A stretch of 64,000 bases of DNA from Xylogone sp. PMI_703 (taxonomy: Eukaryota > Ascomycota > Leotiomycetes), in assembly GCA_021399445.1 (NCBI GenBank), contig JAJTUQ010000006.1, positions 2,170,001 to 2,234,000 on the forward strand, read 5' to 3'. The translations under genes were made by a program, and so were the position numbers. Positions within the stretch are counted from its first letter, which is position 1; each line of letters opens with the position of its first letter. The notes under the pieces are model-generated. The model was not told where the DNA came from and made no database searches. It worked only from the letters and a program-made list of their open reading frames with translations. Below are positions 56,564 to 64,000 of the stretch, piece by piece.

Positions 56564-58383
56564 ATGTCCCGAAATCTAAGGCAAAAGTCTAATTCCATCT
56601 CCAAAAAGTCTGTCAGGCGGGCGTCTATCTCCACGGCGTCCCTGAGTCTAGATGATGACGATGATGACTATGAAGGGGTGGATCTCATCAGTGACTCAGA
56701 CGAAGATGAGCCAGATGTTGAGGTGGCCGAGGAGCAGGCAATCATTGAGTCAGCCGAAGAGGACAACGTTGACGACAACGAAGATGATAATGATTCGGCA
56801 GGCTCTACTCCTCGGCCATCCGCTGACGACGATCAAACTAGTTGGGATGGCTTTGATATGACCTCGCAAGAGGATGTTTTAGGTGACAATGATGACTTCT
56901 TTAATGAACACATTGCTCGCATGAACGCGGCAGATCATGATGCCGACGCCGCAGCCTGGCACACAACCAGCGGCATGTCTGACGATGAGGACACTCCTAG
57001 TGCTCCCCGCCGTGTCCGATTCGATCTGTCTGACAGCAGCTCCGGCTTGTCAGACAACGAGGACGACGTCTTTCCTGATATCTTCATGGACCAGAGCAAA
57101 CTCGATCCCACATTCCGGAAGGCAATTGAGGCTGAGGATGATAATGAAGATGAAGCGGGTGCTTCTAGTGATGAAGGTTCGTATTGGGACTTCCAAGGAA
57201 GTGATACTGAAGTTCCTGCTGAGGAGTCTGATAAAGGCAACGAAAGCGATACTTCCACCGGATCCAGCGGTTACGAGAGTGGGTTCCTCCAGCATTATCC
57301 TCATGGTAGAGCTAACGTGATGCTGCAGCCGATGAAGGTGAAACAACCGAAGAAGATCTTCCCCCGGCTGCAAAGTATATCCCTGCACGGTCTATATTAC
57401 GTAGACCCTCTACCAGCTCCTCTTCCTCCTCCTCTTCTTCTGAGTCAGAGGAAGAGGTGACTGTCACACGCAGAGGACCCTATCGTCCAATCAAGCGTAG
57501 TGGCCCAAGACTGGGGTCTTGGCTTCATGATCGGAGCAAGCCCTTCTTGGTATTGGATAATCATGGCAAGAATCTAATCATGTTCAGAGCTAAAGTTAAC
57601 CGCCGATTCAGCTTTAACGGGGTAGCTAATCAGTCCATGCCCAATGCTACACCCCAATCAAACCTTGCCCGGGAGAGTGACCAAGAGAGACAAACTATTG
57701 ATTTGTCTCCAATGATTAGCAACTCGGCTAATCTTATGATGAGCGCAATGTATTCTCCTCTCGATCAATATCTCCATCTTACTGGTGGACAACCTTTAGG
57801 ACCGCCTGAGGCCTTCTATCCATTCGTCAATATCAACGCAGACGGAACCATCACTCAAGACAGCCACTCATCTTACGATGAAGACGATGATGTGGATTCC
57901 GAAGATATGTGGAACGTAGAGGACTTCCTGAATTTCGGTGAGGAGACCTCAGACGAAGAGGAGGATGGAAACACGCGGGAGGATGACGACAATGCATCGA
58001 CCATGGCCGAGCCTCCTTCCTCCACACCAGCCCGTCCAACCACTGCGAATAGCGAGGATCAGGTCCACCCTCTTCTCAATCATTTCAATAATGGCATTGT
58101 GGGTGCTTTCCGCCGCAACCAAAATCGCCATCATCTTCTCAGTGCCAATGCCGCATCGCGAGATTCTTTAGCCTTTTCCGGGCCATATCGCCAAGGTACC
58201 CTCCGAGGCATCAAAGGAGATCGGCTTGCCGCAGCAAACACTCCCATAACGCCTCTCCGAAAACGAAGGGCGCCGAGCTCCGCTATCCCATCGAGTCCGG
58301 GAAGCCCCCTGGCGGCCGCTCAGCAAAAGAGGAAGTACTCTGGCGAGCATTACGGCCACAAAAGGACTCGAAGCCTGTTCTAA
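56564..58383 (+). CDS. acidic nuclear regulator, IFH1/CRF1-like (tentative)
   Basis: Exon 1 is 56564-57278 and exon 2 is 57329-58383 (589 residues), with a 50-bp intron. The join GYES-.. becomes GYE-T-DEGETTEEDLPPAAKY. The N-terminal half is strongly acidic: SLDDDDDDYEGVDLISDSDE, then SWDGFDM and FFNEHIARMN. A poly-Ser run (nine) leads to a conserved-looking core: RGPYRPIKRSGPRLGSWLHD followed by KPFLVLDNHGKNLIMFRAK. The C-terminus is basic (LRKRRAPSSAIP; KRKYSGEHYGHKRTRSLF), probably nuclear. I associate this layout with fungal proteins annotated as the IFH1/CRF1 family of ribosomal-protein gene regulators. That is from memory and could be wrong; it could be another chromatin-associated acidic protein. 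Reality of the gene is firm. Confidence 0.6.
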
Positions 58384-59692
58384 TGAGTTGTGTTTCATAC
58401 TGCCATGACTTGTTTTACTACTATACATCACCTACAACCTGACGAGGGGAACATACAGTATAGAGTTGGCCTAGTCTTAACTATTACTTTACGATATCGC
58501 ATTGGTCATATATATATGGCACGATGCTAGATTTTGTTTCACACACAACGGATGGCATATCATGTAAGATTACATTGATGCCTAAAATACGCTTGATGGA
58601 CGGCATAACGGTTCACTGTCGGTGACCGTCATCCCTGGCCTCAACCACCTTCCTTTGATGATTTCCTTTGCCTGTGTTATATGAAATGTCCTGTTATATC
58701 TACTGCTTGGCTTAGAGCAAAATGTTCGATGTCTACCTTTGCGTTCGCGTTAAAAACTTGCTTTGTGGTTTCTTTTTCACGGCCTTCGCGTCAATGATGA
58801 ACAAAGACAAAAGTCTATAGTCTTTCGTGTTTCGTGCTTCGTGTTTTCTTGCTCTGTATTTTGTGCTTTGTCTTTGTTTGTAGCAACAGCGACGGTAAGC
58901 TAAAAGCAAGTCATATTATAATGAATGATGACTATATTTCAAATGAGTGTCTTGCATCAAATACTTGAGAACATTTCGATGATTGTAGTGTGTTTGCTCT
59001 GTGGCAATATTGAAAGTTTGCGGTATTCTATATCAGGACTAGCCGATGAGTCATTTAAGGAGAAATGTTTGCTACCTAATATAAAGAGTCCCATTTTCCA
59101 CTGCAGGCATCCGAGCCTAGAACGTGTGGCGATGCCAGGTTGTTGATTCCCCGAAGTGACTCAGACCGGAACCCCTGCTCCTGATCTGCCGCTTGGGCCT
59201 TTTACTTGTGGACCAGTATCACTAAGTCACATAGTAACTCACTTGCTTGATGAGAGTGTTATAACTATCAATCAGTGACGCACGTGTCATACTGTCCGTA
59301 GATAATCGCAAGGGACCTGAATTGGCTGGAGTCAACACGTTAAGATGTAGTCTTAGAAGCACGTAAGATTCGATGACATCGATCAGCCTAATACTCCTGC
59401 CTTTCTTCTAAACGCAACCTGAGACCTTGATACTTTATTCACAATAAATTGAGACTGTACTGTTTCTGGATCCTATCCTTGATAAACTACAGTACAGCTT
59501 TTCAAATTATTATTACTGCCTTAATTTATCTGAGAACTCTGAGGAACTCTTTGCCTTGGGATGTCTATTCTGCTAACAACAATAGGCAAGAACCCTTCAC
59601 GCCCAAACGGGTATACCCACCCAAACTCCATAGCCAGTAACTCCAACACCTTTACGGACGCAGCACGAAAAGAAATGCCACCAATACACAGC
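58384..59692. other. convergent intergenic IFH1-like / SPT3
   Basis: 1.3 kb. It includes a degenerate T-rich repeat (TTTCGTG/CTTCGTG) at about 58825-58877 and a CACGTG at 59281-59286. The frame at 59521-59692 is SPT3 read-through, not a gene. Confidence 0.45.
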
Positions 59693-61049
59693 TCAAATCT
59701 AGAGAGAAATAAAGGATTAGCAGAATTCATAACGGTTAGATATGGAAAAATTACCAATTTCAGAGGCGTCTTATTCAGACCTCTGGTGAAGTTAAGCATG
59801 GCTCGTTGTCTATTAGGTCGTGACTGCAACCGCCGGAAAGCTTCTTGGATATGGCGGGTTTCAACAGGGCTGCGTCCCTCCGATGGGGGGTCGAACAATC
59901 CCTGAACCTTGCGCTTCTTGCCCTGCTGCTCTCCCCCTGTCTTGTCTTTACCAAGTTCTTCCTGCTCTTTGACTTTAAGTGCCTCTTCGGTCAGAGTCTG
60001 GACGATCTCGAAGGTAAGAAATCCCAGGATATCAACAATATCGTCGTTAGGCTTGGAGTCGGTAACAACACCGAAGCCAGCCCATTCCCTGAATCGTTTG
60101 CCTTTGCGGAAAGTGAAGGATGCTTGTCGGTATTCAGACCACGTAACGTACTCCTCCTTGGTCATGGCTTTGGTTCGCTCATCAGCTTTCCTGAGTCGCT
60201 GCAGAGTTGCATAATTCATTTCCTCCTCGTCCTCATCTTCCTCGTCTTCTCGCTCCGGAACTTCCTGGCTGTAAAGCGATGGAACCTCCCAAGGGAGTCC
60301 AACCTTCGCTTTCTTGTTCTTCTTGGCAGTATCTACTACAGGTCCCCCGGCCACTGCTCCAGCAGGCTCATCCGTGGTTCCGATATCAGCATCACCGCCC
60401 TTGTCATCCGAGTCTTTGACGTTCTTCCGAACATCTTTCCAGGAGAGAAAGTTTCGGAGACGGGAGACTTTGGCATGGTCATGGCGGATCAGGAAGATGA
60501 GATCATCCGTGGAGATGGATCTACTTCCGCGACGCGACGCCTGCTCTGTACAAAGTCGGAGCTTCACGTGATCAGTAACGTTACAACACGGGGAGTCTGG
60601 TTGATGAAAATACCATTTCAATAACTTGTTGGCGTACGATCTCCTCGATCATACCCGTAGTTTCGGGTGATGGCTCAGAGGTTTCTCCAGAGACGTACAT
60701 CATCTGTTTGAATGCTTCCATTAGACTTATTCTAAATCGATTCATTGTGTCTGTCTTGTAACAAGCGCCAGGTGTAGAGTATTTCTACTCTCTCCTGACC
60801 TGCGTATAAGAGAAATATATTTTGATGCTAGATAAAGGGTTGTGATTTGCGTGCATCAGAGGAAATATAGACAGAGCCCAAAAATGGAAAGAGCAGGGAG
60901 CATAGTTTAGGCATGTATAGCAAGCCCTTGACTAGCGGCCCCCGGTATCATGCCAATACTCTAGTAACACTATAGAGGACAAAAGAAAATAACTGACTGA
61001 CCTGCTGGATCTCCGTCCGATACTTCACGGTCGCTTGCTTGTCCGCCAT
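59693..61049 (-). CDS. SPT3: SAGA subunit Spt3
   Basis: Histone-fold subunit of the SAGA coactivator that contacts TBP. Exons: 61002-61049, 60614-60703, 59755-60561 and 59693-59698 (316 residues). Introns are 298, 52 and 56 bp. The first three joins give [22 protein letters not shown] and [23 protein letters not shown], matching the TFIID-18 family. The core [20 protein letters not shown] and [18 protein letters not shown] are hallmark. The second histone-fold half is near residues 150-215 ([40 protein letters not shown]). The final coding exon is only ATT TGA: a splice at 59754/59699 ends the protein as NKTPLKLI. Without it the frame runs on for 77 codons of unrelated sequence. It is divergent from RAD10. 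Confidence 0.94.
60564..60571. promoter_or_regulatory. TCACGTGA palindrome inside SPT3 intron
   Basis: Perfect palindrome spanning the acceptor side of the 52-bp second SPT3 intron. It may be coincidental; listed for the pattern with the other sites. Confidence 0.25.
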
Positions 61050-61607
61050 CTTGAGATCCCAGACCCGCTTGGGATTTATGTGATAAATTTCACTATAATT
61101 ACTCTTCCTTCAAACCTGTCATGCATTCAACTTCGAACAGTTAAGATCCTCACTCAATTTTGAATGCAAATTGATAATGCGTACGAAATATGAAAGAAGG
61201 ATGGAGCAGCTTGGCATTGAGATTCCATTAGCTTCACGGATGCGAGGTTAGATCACGTGCCAAAGAGCTGTGGTCTGTGCTCGGCATCTCTATCACAGCC
61301 TTGTGTCATTAAAACACTGGGAAACTTCCTAATTCTACTTCAGGGATATTATAACACTATGTTTACAAAGAAATATTAGGTTATAATTGGCCTATGTTTT
61401 CATTTTGTGTATATGGAAGTTTTCACCCCTTGCTGTTGTGTTTTGGTTGCCTTACTTGTGCTAGCGGTACCGGAGACTTCCTCTTAAACGCAAGGCTGAA
61501 GATCGGCAGCTCTCCGACGTAGTTATCACTGTAGTTGTCGATTGCACAGCTTACGAAACCGGTATATTTCAAATAGATGAAACAGTACCTCCTGGGGTTA
61601 TAACTTG
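61050..61607. other. divergent intergenic SPT3 / RAD10
   Basis: 558 bp shared upstream region with a TCACGTGC at 61253-61260. No gene recognised. Confidence 0.5.
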
Positions 61608-62783
61608 ATGGATGACGATGATGACTTCGGGGCAGATGCCGATTTCCTCGTTGCTCTTGCTGCGAGTGAGGCCTCAGCATCAGCTAAACCTCAGCGAGTC
61701 GTACAACCAACTCCTCAGCGAATTCAGCAACCGATACCTCAGCGCTTAGATCATCCACCACCAACTCCAAGCTCTTCTAGCTCTTCTAGCGCTACAAAAG
61801 TGGTACAACCCACCCCGCAGGCTCTTCCAAACCGTTCAAGTGGCTCTTCAATTCTCGTCTCGCCACGTCAAAAGGGAAATCCAATTCTCACCCATCTGCG
61901 TTCATTTGCATGGGAGTACTCAGATATCCCAGCTGATTATGTACTGGGACTGACAACATGCGCTCTTTTTCTATCCCTAAAGTACCACCGCCTTCACCCA
62001 GAGTATATCTATAATCGTATCAAGGGTTTAGCAGGGAAATTTAACCTCCGAGTCCTCCTTACGATGGTAGATATCGGCAACCACGAAGACAGTCTCAAGG
62101 AGCTATCCAAAACTGGCATGGTAAATAATATGACCGTAATATTATGTTGGAGTGCGGCTGAAGCAGCGCGATACCTCGAGCTCTACAAGAGCTTCGAGCA
62201 TGCCAATGCATCGGCAATCAAAGGAGTCGAAAGCAAGGGCTATACCGAGAAAATGGTCGACTTTGTGACTGTGCCAAGGAGTATCAATAAGACCGATGCT
62301 GTGGCCATTGTCAGTGCTTTTGGCAGTTTGAGAGCGGCAATTAACGCCCGGCCGGAGGAACTCGTAGTGCTGGACGGGTGGGGAGAGAAGAAAGTCAAAA
62401 GGTGGTGTTCTGTGGTCGATGAGCCATTCAGAGCAAGGAAAGCAACCAAAAGGGACCATAGTTCCGGATCTGGTGGAGGGACCAAAACTGGAGGAGTAAG
62501 TGTCTTAGATCGAACAACACCACTGGGTAGAGGTTCCCAACAAGCCATAGAGTCATCGAAATCAGGTCAAGCAAAGGAGCAAGAGAAAGCATCCAGTTCA
62601 GCCCTCTCGCAGACACGCGCTGAAAATGGACCGGATGACGATGAGACTGAGGCTATGATTGCTGCAGCGATTGAGGAAAATGATAAGATAGAAAAAGAAA
62701 GGCAGCAGAACTCAGGTCACGAAGATGAGGAATTGAGCAGCGGTATTGCGGCTGCTTTGGCTAAGCTGCGAAAACAGCCTTGA
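61608..62783 (+). CDS. RAD10: DNA excision repair protein Rad10/ERCC1
   Basis: Non-catalytic partner of the Rad1/XPF endonuclease, which cuts 5' of lesions in nucleotide excision repair and in some recombination. A single exon encodes 391 residues from the ATG at 61608. The N-terminus is acidic (MDDDDDFGADADFLVALAAS) and then carries an imperfect Gln/Pro repeat (VVQPTPQRIQQPIPQRL; KVVQPTPQAL). The central XPF-nuclease-like fold starts GNPILTHLRSFAWEYSDIPA and includes YVLGLTTCALFLSLKYHRLH and YNRIKGLAGKFNLRVLLTMV, without catalytic acidic residues as expected for ERCC1. The tandem helix-hairpin-helix is near 215-270 (INKTDAVAIVSAFGSLRAA; LDGWGEKKVKRW). A charged tail of about 110 residues ends ALAKLRKQP. 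Confidence 0.95.
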   Translation: MDDDDDFGADADFLVALAASEASASAKPQRVVQPTPQRIQQPIPQRLDHPPPTPSSSSSSSATKVVQPTPQALPNRSSGSSILVSPRQKGNPILTHLRSFAWEYSDIPADYVLGLTTCALFLSLKYHRLHPEYIYNRIKGLAGKFNLRVLLTMVDIGNHEDSLKELSKTGMVNNMTVILCWSAAEAARYLELYKSFEHANASAIKGVESKGYTEKMVDFVTVPRSINKTDAVAIVSAFGSLRAAINARPEELVVLDGWGEKKVKRWCSVVDEPFRARKATKRDHSSGSGGGTKTGGVSVLDRTTPLGRGSQQAIESSKSGQAKEQEKASSSALSQTRAENGPDDDETEAMIAAAIEENDKIEKERQQNSGHEDEELSSGIAAALAKLRKQP

Positions 62784-63445
62784 ATTATGCATACTATGCG
62801 GTAATGGATGACAATTCACGACGATGCATCACCTAAGGAGTCGAAAATCGGCCATATAAAGCTAGTATTACACCAATCAATCCTAGCAAAAGGCCCAGAC
62901 CCTATATAGGGCCCTTTGTATCATAACAAAAAATAATATAGATGTAATATTTAACAGCCTAGGTTGCTTTAGAAAATGGAAACCTATATTTAGTGAAAAG
63001 ATGGAATTTCAACTGATGTCATGTAGTTGGTCACGATTGACAGAGTCAGTATGTAAGAATTAACTGTTATGAGGTTGTATTGCTGGAGACGTCTACAAGG
63101 AGCGTACTCAATGTTAAAGCACAAATATTTACAATCATGACGCTGGGTCTTTGCTTACTCCTCCCGCTATAATCTTTCATCTTGACCTTTTGTCCCATAA
63201 ACTTTTTCAAACCGATGTAATAGCTTCTGTAACAAACGCTGCAACCAAGTGAGTGACCGCTTCAAGCTTGTGCCTCCAAATTCTAAACCAAAACTCAAAA
63301 TGAAAGTGAAAAACTAGCCCGGATATTTGGAACCTATTGAGTTCCGCTTTTGAACGACCTTGAACCGTGAAAACGCACAATGAAGGGAATATCGACATCG
63401 TACTGCTGTTGAAAACAACAAGTGTTACCCAGCAATCAACTTAAG
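62784..63445. other. intergenic right of RAD10
   Basis: 662 bp, AT-rich, with a small palindromic stretch near 62896-62915 (CCCTATATAGGGCCC). No gene recognised. Confidence 0.45.
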
Positions 63446-63901
63446 TTATTCGTCTACCCATATGGAGCAGTCAGTCCAACGGGATCGAGTCCTGAGGATG
63501 CCAACGCTATTGCCATTGTGTAGTCTGAGCGTTACCCCGTGTGTGTATCTGACAATTCTTTTCTTGACCCGAGTTCTCACTATCATAGGCTCGCAGTCAC
63601 CATCAGAATTGTCCCTGCGGCGGGGTTGGGCAGAGGTGGTGCTCGTGAGCCCAGTAGTAGTGGTGATAGCTAGAGCTTTGGTAACGGAACTTTGGGTGAT
63701 TGTATTCGACTTATTGGTTTTGAGGTTTGTATAGTTAACCTTTCGCATAAACAAACGCTTAGAAAGCGGTGAGTTGACGGTTCTCAGTGATTTAAAAGCG
63801 AATGTTGAGAGTGCTTGAATCTTCGTCCTGATTCTCTCCCTGGTCATGCGCGAAAGAAGGAGGTATCTCGAACGATAGATAGCCGAACGAACGACTGCCA
63901 T
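63446..63901 (-). CDS. hypothetical basic ORF
   Basis: 151 codons from an ATG at 63901. The product is very rich in Arg, Thr and Ser (RMTRERIRTKIQ; ALAITTTTGLTSTTSAQPRR) and has no domain that I recognise. There is no intron signal that improves it. It could be a genuine lineage-specific gene, part of a larger spliced gene extending beyond the window, or a chance frame. Listed only because it is the longest frame in this terminal kilobase. Confidence 0.25.
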   Translation of the reverse strand: MAVVRSAIYRSRYLLLSRMTRERIRTKIQALSTFAFKSLRTVNSPLSKRLFMRKVNYTNLKTNKSNTITQSSVTKALAITTTTGLTSTTSAQPRRRDNSDGDCEPMIVRTRVKKRIVRYTHGVTLRLHNGNSVGILRTRSRWTDCSIWVDE

Positions 63902-64000
63902 TATGGGCGGCGTAGTTTCGGAGGAAACAAGAATAAAGGGAATTTGAGAGAAAGGGTGGACTTTAGAGTTCGAGCTCTAACAACCCTGGTGTTATAGATG

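Noticed and set aside
59521..59692. C-terminal extension of SPT3
   Set aside because: Family proteins end at TPLKLI, and a good intron explains the read-through; the extra sequence has no homologous feel.
1..64000. tRNA, rRNA, CRISPR arrays, insertion sequences, secondary-metabolite or defence clusters
   Set aside because: I looked for B-box-like GGTTCGA motifs, regular spacer repeats, transposase or reverse-transcriptase motifs and long terminal repeats, and saw none that hold up. Reading by eye may miss diverged copies.

Overview
The window looks like nuclear chromosomal DNA of a filamentous ascomycete (Pezizomycotina). The clearest signs are short introns, mostly 46-100 bp, with GT..AG ends and CTAAC/CTGAC-type branch sites. 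The proteins also belong to families typical of that group, and gene density is about one per 2.1 kb. The protein sequences feel closest to Leotiomycetes (Helotiales-like), but that is an impression, not a search result. I saw no tRNA, rRNA, CRISPR array, insertion sequence, transposon or viral segment. Most splice sites below come from joining reading frames until family-conserved residues line up. They are models, not transcripts.

Left third (0-22 kb): riboflavin synthase, IMP dehydrogenase and the PLP synthase PDX1 run head to tail on the minus strand. A FUN14-like mitochondrial membrane protein follows. Next come two tandem DEAD-box ribosome-assembly helicases (DBP9, DBP10), a four-span membrane protein, a DUF3237 protein, a regulator with a fungal-specific transcription factor domain but no zinc cluster, the cyclin-dependent kinase PHO85 and an F-box protein.

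Middle (22-45 kb): a small membrane protein with a collagen-like tail is followed by six minus-strand housekeeping genes: GWT1 (GPI anchors), POP1 (RNase P/MRP), ADE5,7 (purines), a ubiquitin hydrolase, PEX12 (peroxisome import) and GUT2 (mitochondrial glycerol-3-phosphate dehydrogenase). After a long divergent spacer come MPE1 (mRNA 3'-end processing), an RRN5-like Pol I factor and the mitochondrial helicase IRC3.

Right third (45-64 kb): a VPS9-domain Rab5 GEF, a GST/maleylacetoacetate isomerase, an L-rhamnose mutarotase, a mitochondrial thioredoxin-like protein and FCF2. A gene-poor 3.2 kb gap then leads to an acidic IFH1/CRF1-like regulator whose leader is nearly free of ATG and carries one short uORF. 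SPT3 (SAGA) and RAD10/ERCC1 (nucleotide excision repair) are divergent. A doubtful ORF lies near the right edge.

Several genes serve ribosome and RNA production (IMD, ADE5,7, DBP9, DBP10, POP1, RRN5-like, FCF2, MPE1, IFH1-like). I see no clear new defence, metabolic or mobile system. The points most worth checking are unusual gene structures (6-nt and 19-nt terminal coding exons, a stop-free 75-nt intron), the IFH1-like leader, the collagen-like microprotein and the zinc-cluster-less regulator.
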